Assembly (NCBI GenBank): GCA_948146395.1
Contig: OX411549.1
Coordinates: 22,018,990 to 22,082,989, forward strand
Origin: Fragum whitleyi
Lineage: Eukaryota; Mollusca; Bivalvia; Cardiida; Cardiidae
Length of the DNA: 64,000 nt
Reading direction: 5' to 3'
Part shown: positions 36,810 through 49,049 of the stretch, in pieces
Layout: each line of letters opens with the position of its first letter
How positions within the stretch are numbered: position 1 is the first letter of the stretch
Notes under the pieces: model-generated
The model's database searches: none
Told to the model about the DNA's origin: nothing
The model's input: only the letters and a program-made list of their open reading frames with translations
Translations under genes and position numbers: made by a program

Positions 36810-39529
36810 TTGCAGGTTCAGATGGTCCCCCGGTCACTCGCGCGAGCCCAGGTCAGGCAGCACAGCAGAAAGGTATGCGGTTCGCGTTTGAAAAGACCAA
36901 AACAAGCCCAATTACTTCACTTTTGGGCCACTTGGTACGCAGTTTTTCTACCCCTTAGGCTTGACCTATCGACCCGGAACTCTGGGCATTGCAGGTTGGG
37001 GTGGTCCCCTGGTCTGTCGCGCGAGCCCAGACCAGACCGCACGCCCGGAGCCAATGCTCTATGCCGCCCAAATTGGCATACCTGGCCAAACGGGTCGACC
37101 TTGACCTTGACTGATCGACCCGAAACTCGGAGCGTTGCAGGTTCAGGTGGTCCCGTGGTCGCATGCGCGAGCCCAGGTCAGACCGCACAGCAGAAGGGTA
37201 TGCGGTTCGCGCTTGAAAAGACCAAAACAGGCCCAAAGGCCTTGACTGTTGGCAACTTGGTAGGCAGTTTTCTACCCCTTTGCCTTGACCCATCGACCCG
37301 AAACTCGGAGCGTTGCAGGTTCGGGTGGTCCCCTGGTCACTCGCGCGAGCCCAGGTCAGATCGCTCAGCCCAAGGGTACGCGGTTCACTGCTGAAAAACC
37401 CTAACTTACCCAAAGGCCTTGACTGTTGGCAACTTGGTAGGCAGTTTTCTACCCCTTTGCCTTGACCCATCGACCCGAAACTCGGAGCGTTGCAGGTTCA
37501 GATGGTCCCCCGGTCACTCGCGCGAGCCCAGGTCAGGCAGCACAGCAGAAAGGTATGCGGTTCGCGTTTGAAAAGACCAAAACAAGCCCAATTACTTCAC
37601 TTTTGGGCCACTTGGTACGCAGTTTTTCTACCCCTTAGGCTTGACCTATCGACCCGGAACTCTGGGCATTGCAGGTTGGGGTGGTCCCCTGGTCTGTCGC
37701 GCGAGCCCAGACCAGACCGCACGCCCGGAGCCAATGCTCTATGCCGCCCAAATTGGCATACCTGGCCAAACGGGTCGACCTTGACCTTGACTGATCGACC
37801 CGAAACTCGGAGCGTTGCAGGTTCAGGTGGTCCCGTGGTCGCATGCGCGAGCCCAGGTCAGACCGCACAGCAGAAGGGTATGGGGTTCGCGCTTGAAAAG
37901 ACCAAAACAGGCCCAAAGGCCTTGACTGTTGGCAACTTGGTAGGCAGTTTTCTACCCCTTTGCCTTGACCCATCGACCCGAAACTCGGAGCGTTGCAGGT
38001 TCGGGTGGTCCCCTGGTCACTCGCGCGAGCCCAGGTCAGATCGCTCAGCCCAAGGGTACGCGGTTCACTGCTGAAAAACCCTAACATACCCAAAGGCCTT
38101 GACTGTTGGCAACTTGGTAGGCAGTTTTCTACCCCTTTGCCTTGACCCATCGACCCGAAACTCGGAGCGTTGCAGGTTCAGATGGTCCCCCGGTCACTCG
38201 CGCGAGCCCAGGTCAGGCAGCACAGCAGAAAGGTATGCGGTTCGCGTTTGAAAAGACCAAAACAAGCCCAATTACTTCACTTTTGGGCCACTTGGTACGC
38301 AGTTTTTCTACCCCTTAGGCTTGACCTATCGACCCGGAACTCTGGGCATTGCAGGTTGGGGTGGTCCCCTGGTCTGTCGCGCGAGCCCAGACCAGACCGC
38401 ACGCCCGGAGCCAATGCTCTATGCCGCCCAAATTGGCATACCTGGCCAAACGGGTCGACCTTGACCTTGACTGATCGACCCGAAACTCGGAGCGTTGCAG
38501 GTTCAGGTGGTCCCGTGGTCGCATGCGCGAGCCCAGGTCAGACCGCACAGCAGAAGGGTATGCGGTTCGCGCTTGAAAAGACCAAAACAGGCCCAAAGGC
38601 CTTGACTGTTGGCAACTTGGTAGGCAGTTTTCTACCCCTTTGCCTTGACCCATCGACCCGAAACTCGGAGCGTTGCAGGTTCGGGTGGTCCCCTGGTCAC
38701 TCGCGCGAGCCCAGGTCAGATCGCTCAGCCCAAGGGTACGCGGTTCACTGCTGAAAAACCCTAACATACCCAAAGGCCTTGACTGTTGGCAACTTGGTAG
38801 GCAGTTTTCTACCCCTTTGCCTTGACCCATCGACCCGAAACTCGGAGCGTTGCAGGTTCAGATGGTCCCCCGGTCACTCGCGCGAGCCCAGGTCAGGCAG
38901 CACAGCAGAAAGGTATGCGGTTCGCGTTTGAAAAGACCAAAACAAGCCCAATTACTTCACTTTTGGGCCACTTGGTACGCAGTTTTTCTACCCCTTAGGC
39001 TTGACCTATCGACCCGGAACTCTGGGCATTGCAGGTTGGGGTGGTCCCCTGGTCTGTCGCGCGAGCCCAGACCAGACCGCACGCCCGGAGCCAATGCTCT
39101 ATGCCGCCCAAATTGGCATACCTGGCCAAACGGGTCGACCTTGACCTTGACTGATCGACCCGAAACTCGGAGCGTTGCAGGTTCAGGTGGTCCCGTGGTC
39201 GCATGCGCGAGCCCAGGTCAGACCGCACAGCAGAAGGGTATGCGGTTCGCGCTTGAAAAGACCAAAACAGGCCCAAAGGCCTTGACTGTTGGCAACTTGG
39301 TAGGCAGTTTTCTACCCCTTTGCCTTGACCCATCGACCCGAAACTCGGAGCGTTGCAGGTTCGGGTGGTCCCCTGGTCACTCGCGCGAGCCCAGGTCAGA
39401 TCGCTCAGCCCAAGGGTACGCGGTTCACTGCTGAAAAACCCTAACATACCCAAAGGCCTTGACTGTTGGCAACTTGGTAGGCAGTTTTCTACCCCTTTGC
39501 CTTGACCCATCGACCCGAAACTCGGAGCG
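36810..39529 (+). repeat. Units U55-U58
   Basis: U55 has 37406 A to T, within two bases of the U54 double change relative to the unit (CTAACTTACC). U56 has 37883 C to G (TATGGGGTTCGC). U57 and U58 match the common sequence. Confidence 0.87.
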
Positions 39530-40209
39530 TTGCAGGTTCAGATGGTCCCCCGGTCACTCGCGCGAGCCCAGGTCAGGCAGCACAGCAGAAAGGTATGCGG
39601 TTCGCGTTTGAAAAGACCAAAACAAGCCCAATTACTTAATTTTTGTTCCACTTGGTACGCAGTTTTTCTACCCCTTAGGCTTGACCTATCGACCCGGAAC
39701 TCTGGGCATTGCAGGTTGGGGTGGTCCCCTGGTCTGTCGCGCGAGCCCAGACCAGACCGCACGCCCGGAGCCAATGCTCTATGCCGCCCAAATTGGCATA
39801 CCTGGCCAAACGGGTCGACCTTGACCTTGACTGATCGACCCGAAACTCGGAGCGTTGCAGGTTCAGGTGGTCCCGTGGTCGCATGCGCGAGCCCAGGTCA
39901 GACCGCACAGCAGAAGGGTATGCGGTTCGCGCTTGAAAAGACCAAAACAGGCCCAAAGGCCTTGACTGTTGGCAACTTGGTAGGCAGTTTTCTACCCCTT
40001 TGCCTTGACCCATCGACCCGAAACTCGGAGCGTTGCAGGTTCGGGTGGTCCCCTGGTCACTCGCGCGAGCCCAGGTCAGATCGCTCAGCCCAAGGGTACG
40101 CGGTTCACTGCTGAAAAACCCTAACATACCCAAAGGCCTTGACTGTTGGCAACTTGGTAGGCAGTTTTCTACCCCTTTGCCTTGACCCATCGACCCGAAA
40201 CTCGGAGCG
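39530..40209 (+). repeat. Unit U59, four substitutions within 10 bp
   Basis: In M1, TTCACTTTTGGGCC is replaced by TTAATTTTTGTTCC (39638 C to A, 39640 C to T, 39646 and 39647 G to T). The rest of the unit is normal. All four changes raise AT content. A single clustered event is likelier than four independent ones. Confidence 0.87.
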
Positions 40210-43200
40210 TTGCAGGTTCAGATGGTCCCCCGGTCACTCGCGCGAGCCCAGGTCAGGCAGCACAGCAGAAAGGTATGCGGTTCGCGTTTGAAAAGACCAA
40301 AACAAGCCCAATTACTTCACTTTTGGGCCACTTGGTACGCAGTTTTTCTACCCCTTAGGCTTGACCTATCGACCCGGAACTCTGGGCATTGCAGGTTGGG
40401 GTGGTCCCCTGGTCTGTCGCGCGAGCCCAGACCAGACCGCACGCCCGGAGCCAATGCTCTATGCCGCCCAAATTGGCATACCTGGCCAAACGGGTCGACC
40501 TTGACCTTGACTGATCGACCCGAAACTCGGAGCGTTGCAGGTTCAGGTGGTCCCGTGGTCGCATGCGCGAGCCCAGGTCAGACCGCACAGCAGAAGGGTA
40601 TGCGGTTCGCGCTTGAAAAGACCAAAACAGGCCCAAAGGCCTTGACTGTTGGCAACTTGGTAGGCAGTTTTCTACCCCTTTGCCTTGACCCATCGACCCG
40701 AAACTCGGAGCGTTGCAGGTTCGGGTGGTCCCCTGGTCACTCGCGCGAGCCCAGGTCAGATCGCTCAGCCCAAGGGTACGCGGTTCACTGCTGAAAAACC
40801 CTAACATACCCAAAGGCCTTGACTGTTGGCAACTTGGTAGGCAGTTTTCTACCCCTTTGCCTTGACCCATCGACCCGAAACTCGGAGCGTTGCAGGTTCA
40901 GATCGTCCCCCGGTCACTCGCGCGAGCCCAGGTCAGGCAGCACAGCAGAAAGGTATGCGGTTCGCGTTTGAAAAGACCAAAACAAGCCCAATTACTTCAC
41001 TTTTGGGCCACTTGGTACGCAGTTTTTCTACCCCTTAGGCTTGACCTATCGACCCGGAACTCTGGGCATTGCAGGTTGGGATGGTCCCCTGGTCTGTCGC
41101 GCGAGCCCAGACCAGACCGCACGCCCGGAGCCAATGCTCTATGCCGCCCAAATTGGCATACCTGGCCAAACGGGTCGACCTTGACCTTGACTGATCGACC
41201 CGAAACTCGGAGCGTTGCAGGTTCAGGTGGTCCCGTGGTCGCATGCGCGAGCCCAGGTCAGACCGCACAGCAGAAGGGTATGCGGTTCGCGCTTGAAAAG
41301 ACCAAAACAGGCCCAAAGGCCTTGACTGTTGGCAACTTGGTAGGCAGTTTTCTACCCCTTTGCCTTGACCCATCGACCCGAAACTCGGAGCGTTGCAGGT
41401 TCGGGTGGTCCCCTGGTCACTCGCGCGAGCCCAGGTCAGATCGCTCAGCCCAAGGGTACGCGGTTCACTGCTGAAAAACCCTAACATACCCAAAGGCCTT
41501 GACTGTTGGCAACTTGGTAGGCAGTTTTCTACCCCTTTGCCTTGACCCATCGACCCGAAACTCGGAGCGTTGCAGGTTCAGATGGTCCCCCGGTCACTCG
41601 CGCGAGCCCAGGTCAGGCAGCACAGCAGAAAGGTATGCGGTTCGCGTTTGAAAAGACCAAAACAAGCCCAATTACTTCACTTTTGGGCCACTTGGTACGC
41701 AGTTTTTCTACCCCTTAGGCTTGACCTATCGACCCGGAACTCTGGGCATTGCAGGTTGGGGTGGTCCCCTGGTCTGTCGCGCGAGCCCAGACCAGACCGC
41801 ACGCCCGGAGCCAATGCTCTATGCCGCCCAAATTGGCATACCTGGCCAAACGGGTCGACCTTGACCTTGACTGATCGACCCGAAACTCGGAGCGTTGCAG
41901 GTTCAGGTGGTCCCGTGGTCGCATGCGCGAGCCCAGGTCAGACCGCACAGCAGAAGGGTATGCGGTTCGCGCTTGAAAAGACCAAAACAGGCCCAAAGGC
42001 CTTGACTGTTGGCAACTTGGTAGGCAGTTTTCTACCCCTTTGCCTTGACCCATCGACCCGAAACTCGGAGCGTTGCAGGTTCGGGTGGTCCCCTGGTCAC
42101 TCGCGCGAGCCCAGGTCAGATCGCTCAGCCCAAGGGTACGCGGTTCACTGCTGAAAAACCCTAACATACCCAAAGGCCTTGACTGTTGGCAACTTGGTAG
42201 GCAGTTTTCTACCCCTTTGCCTTGACCCATCGACCCGAAACTCGGAGCGTTGCAGGTTCAGATGGTCCCCCGGTCACTCGCGCGAGCCCAGGTCAGGCAG
42301 CACAGCAGAAAGGTATGCGGTTCGCGTTTGAAAAGACCAAAACAAGCCCAATTACTTCACTTTTGGGCCACTTGGTACGCAGTTTTTCTACCCCTTAGGC
42401 TTGACCTATCGACCCGGAACTCTGGGCATTGCAGGTTGGGGTGGTCCCCTGGTCTGTCGCGCGAGCCCAGACCAGACCGCACGCCCGGAGCCAATGCTCT
42501 ATGCCGCCCAAATTGGCATACCTGGCCAAACGGGTCGACCTTGACCTTGACTGATCGACCCGAAACTCGGAGCGTTGCAGGTTCAGGTGGTCCCGTGGTC
42601 GCATGCGCGAGCCCAGGTCAGACCGCACAGCAGAAGGGTATGCGGTTCGCGCTTGAAAAGACCAAAACAGGCCCAAAGGCCTTGACTGTTGGCAACTTGG
42701 TAGGCAGTTTTCTACCCCTTTGCCTTGACCCATCGACCCGAAACTCGGAGCGTTGCAGGTTCGGGTGGTCCCCTGGTCACTCGCGCGAGCCCAGGTCAGA
42801 TCGCTCAGCCCAAGGGTACGCGGTTCACTGCTGAAAAACCCTAACATACCCAAAGGCCTTGACTGTTGGCAACTTGGTAGGCAGTTTTCTACCCCTTTGC
42901 CTTGACCCATCGACCCGAAACTCGGAGCGTTGCAGGTTCAGATGGTCCCCCGGTCACTCGCGCGAGCCCAGGTCAGGCAGCACAGCAGAAAGGTATGCGG
43001 TTCGCGTTTGAAAAGACCAAAACAAGCCCAATTACTTCACTTTTGGGCCACTTGGTACGCAGTTTTTCTACCCCTTAGGCTTGACCTATCGACCCGGAAC
43101 TCTGGGCATTGCAGGTTGGGGTGGTCCCCTGGTCTGTCGCGCGAGCCCAGACCAGACCGCACGCCCGGAGCCAATGCTCTATGCCGCCCAAATTGGCATA

Positions 43201-45649
43201 CCTGGCCAAACGGGTCGACCTTGACCTTGACTGATCGACCCGAAACTCGGAGCGTTGCAGGTTCAGGTGGTCCCGTGGTCGCATGCGCGAGCCCAGGTCA
43301 GACCGCACAGCAGAAGGGTATGCGGTTCGCGCTTGAAAAGACCAAAACAGGCCCAAAGGCCTTGACTGTTGGCAACTTGGTAGGCAGTTTTCTACCCCTT
43401 TGCCTTGACCCATCGACCCGAAACTCGGAGCGTTGCAGGTTCGGGTGGTCCCCTGGTCACTCGCGCGAGCCCAGGTCAGATCGCTCAGCCCAAGGGTACG
43501 CGGTTCACTGCTGAAAAACCCTAACATACCCAAAGGCCTTGACTGTTGGCAACTTGGTAGGCAGTTTTCTACCCCTTTGCCTTGACCCATCGACCCGAAA
43601 CTCGGAGCGTTGCAGGTTCAGATGGTCCCCCGGTCACTCGCGCGAGCCCAGGTCAGGCAGCACAGCAGAAAGGTATGCGGTTCGCGTTTGAAAAGACCAA
43701 AACAAGCCCAATTACTTCACTTTTGGGCCACTTGGTACGCAGTTTTTCTACCCCTTAGGCTTGACCTATCGACCCGGAACTCTGGGCATTGCAGGTTGGG
43801 GTGGTCCCCTGGTCTGTCGCGCGAGCCCAGACCAGACCGCACGCCCGGAGCCAATGCTCTATGCCGCCCAAATTGGCATACCTGGCCAAACGGGTCGACC
43901 TTGACCTTGACTGATCGACCCGAAACTCGGAGCGTTGCAGGTTCAGGTGGTCCCGTGGTCGCATGCGCGAGCCCAGGTCAGACCGCACAGCAGAAGGGTA
44001 TGCGGTTCGCGCTTGAAAAGACCAAAACAGGCCCAAAGGCCTTGACTGTTGGCAACTTGGTAGGCAGTTTTCTACCCCTTTGCCTTGACCCATCGACCCG
44101 AAACTCGGAGCGTTGCAGGTTCGGGTGGTCCCCTGGTCACTCGCGCGAGCCCAGGTCAGATCCCTCAGCCCAAGGGTACGCGGTTCACTGCTGAAAAACC
44201 CTAACATACCCAAAGGCCTTGACTGTTGGCAACTTGGTAGGCAGTTTTCTACCCCTTTGCCTTGACCCATCGACCCGAAACTCGGAGCGTTGCAGGTTCA
44301 GATGGTCCCCCGGTCACTCGCGCGAGCCCAGGTCAGGCAGCACAGCAGAAAGGTATGCGGTTCGCGTTTGAAAAGACCAAAACAAGCCCAATTACTTCAC
44401 TTTTGGGCCACTTGGTACGCAGTTTTTCTACCCCTTAGGCTTGACCTATCGACCCGGAACTCTGGGCATTGCAGGTTGGGGTGGTCCCCTGGTCTGTCGC
44501 GCGAGCCCAGACCAGACCGCACGCCCGGAGCCAATGCTCTATGCCGCCCAAATTGGCATACCTGGCCAAACGGGTCGACCTTGACCTTGACTGATCGACC
44601 CGAAACTCGGAGCGTTGCAGGTTCAGGTGGTCCCGTGGTCGCATGCGCGAGCCCAGGTCAGACCGCACAGCAGAAGGGTATGCGGTTCGCGCTTGAAAAG
44701 ACCAAAACAGGCCCAAAGGCCTTGACTGTTGGCAACTTGGTAGGCAGTTTTCTACCCCTTTGCCTTGACCCATCGACCCGAAACTCGGAGCGTTGCAGGT
44801 TCGGGTGGTCCCCTGGTCACTCGCGCGAGCCCAGGTCAGATCGCTCAGCCCAAGGGTACGCGGTTCACTGCTGAAAAACCCTAACATACCCAAAGGCCTT
44901 GACTGTTGGCAACTTGGTAGGCAGTTTTCTACCCCTTTGCCTTGACCCATCGACCCGAAACTCGGAGCGTTGCAGGTTCAGATGGTCCCCCGGTCACTCG
45001 CGCGAGCCCAGGTCAGGCAGCACAGCAGAAAGGTATGCGGTTCGCGTTTGAAAAGACCAAAACAAGCCCAATTACTTCACTTTTGGGCCACTTGGTACGC
45101 AGTTTTTCTACCCCTTAGGCTTGACCTATCGACCCGGAACTCTGGGCATTGCAGGTTGGGGTGGTCCCCTGGTCTGTCGCGCGAGCCCAGACCAGACCGC
45201 ACGCCCGGAGCCAATGCTCTATGCCGCCCAAATTGGCATACCTGGCCAAACGGGTCGACCTTGACCTTGACTGATCGACCCGAAACTCGGAGCGTTGCAG
45301 GTTCAGGTGGTCCCGTGGTCGCATGCGCGAGCCCAGGTCAGACCGCACAGCAGAAGGGTATGCGGTTCGCGCTTGAAAAGACCAAAACAGGCCCAAAGGC
45401 CTTGACTGTTGGCAACTTGGTAGGCAGTTTTCTACCCCTTTGCCTTGACCCATCGACCCGAAACTCGGAGCGTTGCAGGTTCGGGTGGTCCCCTGGTCAC
45501 TCGCGCGAGCCCAGGTCAGATCGCTCAGCCCAAGGGTACGCGGTTCACTGCTGAAAAACCCTAACATACCCAAAGGCCTTGACTGTTGGCAACTTGGTAG
45601 GCAGTTTTCTACCCCTTTGCCTTGACCCATCGACCCGAAACTCGGAGCG
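40210..45649 (+). repeat. Units U60-U67, largely identical
   Basis: U61 has 40904 G to C (AGATCGTCC) and 41081 G to A (TGGGATGGTC). U65 has 44163 G to C (GATCCCTCAGC). The other six units match the common sequence, with a clean run from 41082 to 44162 (about 3.1 kb). Confidence 0.89.
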
Positions 45650-46329
45650 TTGCAGGTTCAGATGGTCCCCCGGTCACTCGCGCGAGCCCAGGTCAGGCAG
45701 CACAGCAGAAAGGTATGCGGTTCGCGTTTGAAAAGACCAAAACAAGCCCAATTACTTCACTTTTGGGCCACTTGGTACGCAGTTTTTCTACCCCTTAGGC
45801 TTGACCTATCGACCCGGAACTCTGGGCATTGCAGGTTGGGGTGGTCCCCTGGTCTGTCGCGCGAGCCCAGACCAGACCGCACGCCCGGAGCCAATGCTCT
45901 ATGCCGCCCAAATTGGCATACCTGGCCAAACGGGTCGACCTTGACCTTGACTGATCGACCCAAAACTCGGAGCGTTGCAGGTTCAGGTGGTCCCGTGGTC
46001 GCATGCGCGAGCCCAGGTCAGACCGCACAGCAGAAGGGTATGCGGTTCGCGCTTGAAAAGACCAAAACAGGCCCAAAGGCCTTGACTGTTGGCAACTTGG
46101 TAGGCAGTTTTCTACCCCTTTGCCTTGACCCATCGACCCGAAACTCGGAGCGTTGCAGGTTCGGGTGGTCCCCTGGTCACTCGCGCGAGCCCAGGTCAGA
46201 TCGCTCAGCGCAAGGGTACGCGGTTCACTGCTGAAAAACCCTAACATACCCAAAGGCCTTGACTGTTGGCAACTTGGTAGGCAGTTTTCTACCCCTTTGC
46301 CTTGACCCATCGACCCGAAACTCGGAGCG
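45650..46329 (+). repeat. Unit U68, marker shared with U7
   Basis: 46210 C to G (CAGCGCAAGG) repeats the change in U7 (4731) at exactly the same unit offset, 61 units away. A private CpG change, 45962 G to A (CCCAAAACTC), shows that U68 and U7 are not simple copies of one read. Confidence 0.88.
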
Positions 46330-49049
46330 TTGCAGGTTCAGATGGTCCCCCGGTCACTCGCGCGAGCCCAGGTCAGGCAGCACAGCAGAAAGGTATGCGG
46401 TTCGCGTTTGAAAAGACCAAAACAAGCCCAATTACTTCACTTTTGGGCCACTTGGTACGCAGTTTTTCTACCCCTTAGGCTTGACCTATCGACCCGGAAC
46501 TCTGGGCATTGCAGGTTGGGGTGGTCCCCTGGTCTGTCGCGCGAGCCCAGACCAGACCGCACGCCCGGAGCCAATGCTCTATGCCGCCCAAATTGGCATA
46601 CCTGGCCAAACGGGTCGACCTTGACCTTGACTGATCGACCCGAAACTCGGAGCGTTGCAGGTTCAGGTGGTCCCGTGGTCGCATGCGCGAGCCCAGGTCA
46701 GACCGCACAGCAGAAGGGTATGCGGTTCGCGCTTGAAAAGACCAAAACAGGCCCAAAGGCCTTGACTGTTGGCAACTTGGTAGGCAGTTTTCTACCCCTT
46801 TGCCTTGACCCATCGACCCGAAACTCGGAGCGTTGCAGGTTCGGGTGGTCCCCTGGTCACTCGCGCGAGCCCAGGTCAGATCGCTCAGCCCAAGGGTACG
46901 CGGTTCACTGCTGAAAAACCCTAACATACCCAAAGGCCTTGACTGTTGGCAACTTGGTAGGCAGTTTTCTACCCCTTTGCCTTGACCCATCGACCCGAAA
47001 CTCGGAGCGTTGCAGGTTCAGATGGTCCCCCGGTCACTCGCGCGAGCCCAGGTCAGGCAGCACAGCAGAAAGGTATGCGGTTCGCGTTTGAAAAGACCAA
47101 AACAAGCCCAATTACTTCACTTTTGGGCCACTTGGTACGCAGTTTTTCTACCCCTTAGGCTTGACCTATCGACCCGGAACTCTGGGCATTGCAGGTTGGG
47201 GTGGTCCCCTGGTCTGTCGCGCGAGCCCAGACCAGACCGCACGCCCGGAGCCAATGCTCTATGCCGCCCAAATTGGCATACCTGGCCAAACGGGTCGACC
47301 TTGACCTTGACTGATCGACCCGAAACTCGGAGCGTTGCAGGTTCAGGTGGTCCCGTGGTCGCATGCGCGAGCCCAGGTCAGACCGCACAGCAGAAGGGTA
47401 TGCGGTTCGCGCTTGAAAAGACCAAAACAGGCCCAAAGGCCTTGACTGTTGGCAACTTGGTAGGCAGTTTTCTACCCCTTTGCCTTGACCCATCGACCCG
47501 AAACTCGGAGCGTTGCAGGTTCGGGTGGTCCCCTGGTCACTCGCGCGAGCCCAGGTCAGATCGCTCAGCCCAAGGGTACGCGGTTCACTGCTGAAAAACC
47601 CTAACATACCCAAAGGCCTTGACTGTTGGCAACTTGGTAGGCAGTTTTCTACCCCTTTGCCTTGACCCATCGACCCGAAACTCGGAGCGTTGCAGGTTCA
47701 GATGGTCCCCCGGTCACTCGCGCGAGCCCAGGTCAGGCAGCACAGCAGAAAGGTATGCGGTTCGCGTTTGAAAAGACCAAAACAAGCCCAATTACTTCAC
47801 TTTTGGGCCACTTGGTACGCAGTTTTTCTACCCCTTAGGCTTGACCTATCGACCCGGAACTCTGGGCATTGCAGGTTGGGGTGGTCCCCTGGTCTGTCGC
47901 GCGAGCCCAGACCAGACCGCACGCCCGGAGCCAATGCTCTATGCCGCCCAAATTGGCATACCTGGCCAAACGGGTCGACCTTGACCTTGACTGATCGACC
48001 CGAAACTCGGAGCGTTGCAGGTTCAGGTGGTCCCGTGGTCGCATGCGCGAGCCCAGGTCAGACCGCACAGCAGAAGGGTATGCGGTTCGCGCTTGAAAAG
48101 ACCAAAACAGGCCCAAAGGCCTTGACTGTTGGCAACTTGGTAGGCAGTTTTCTACCCCTTTGCCTTGACCCATCGACCCGAAACTCGGAGCGTTGCAGGT
48201 TCGGGTGGTCCCCTGGTCACTCGCGCGAGCCCAGGTCAGATCGCTCAGCCCAAGGGTACGCGGTTCACTGCTGAAAAACCCTAACATACCCAAAGGCCTT
48301 GACTGTTGGCAACTTGGTAGGCAGTTTTCTACCCCTTTGCCTTGACCCATCGACCCGAAACTCGGAGCGTTGCAGGTTCAGATGGTCCCCCGGTCACTCG
48401 CGCGAGCCCAGGTCAGGCAGCACAGCAGAAAGGTATGCGGTTCGCGTTTGAAAAGACCAAAACAAGCCCAATTACTTCACTTTTGGGCCACTTGGTACGC
48501 AGTTTTTCTACCCCTTAGGCTTGACCTATCGACCCGGAACTCTGGGCATTGCAGGTTGGGGTGGTCCCCTGGTCTGTCGCGCGAGCCCAGACCAGACCGC
48601 ACGCCCGGAGCCAATGCTCTATGCCGCCCAAATTGGCATACCTGGCCAAACGGGTCGACCTTGACCTTGACTGATCGACCCGAAACTCGGAGCGTTGCAG
48701 GTTCAGGTGGTCCCGTGGTCGCATGCGCGAGCCCAGGTCAGACCGCACAGCAGAAGGGTATGCGGTTCGCGCTTGAAAAGACCAAAACAGGCCCAAAGGC
48801 CTTGACTGTTGGCAACTTGGTAGGCAGTTTTCTACCCCTTTGCCTTGACCCATCGACCCGAAACTCGGAGCGTTGCAGGTTCGGGTGGTCCCCTGGTCAC
48901 TCGCGCGAGCCCAGGTCAGATCGCTCAGCCCAAGGGTACGCGGTTCACTGCTGAAAAACCCTAACATACCCAAAGGCCTTGACTGTTGGCAACTTGGTAG
49001 GCAGTTTTCTACCCCTTTGCCTTGACCCATCGACCCGAAACTCGGAGCG
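46330..49049 (+). repeat. Units U69-U72, no visible differences
   Basis: These four units are identical to the common sequence. The clean run spans 46211 to 49116, about 2.9 kb. Only the standard monomers M1-M4 are present. Confidence 0.9.
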
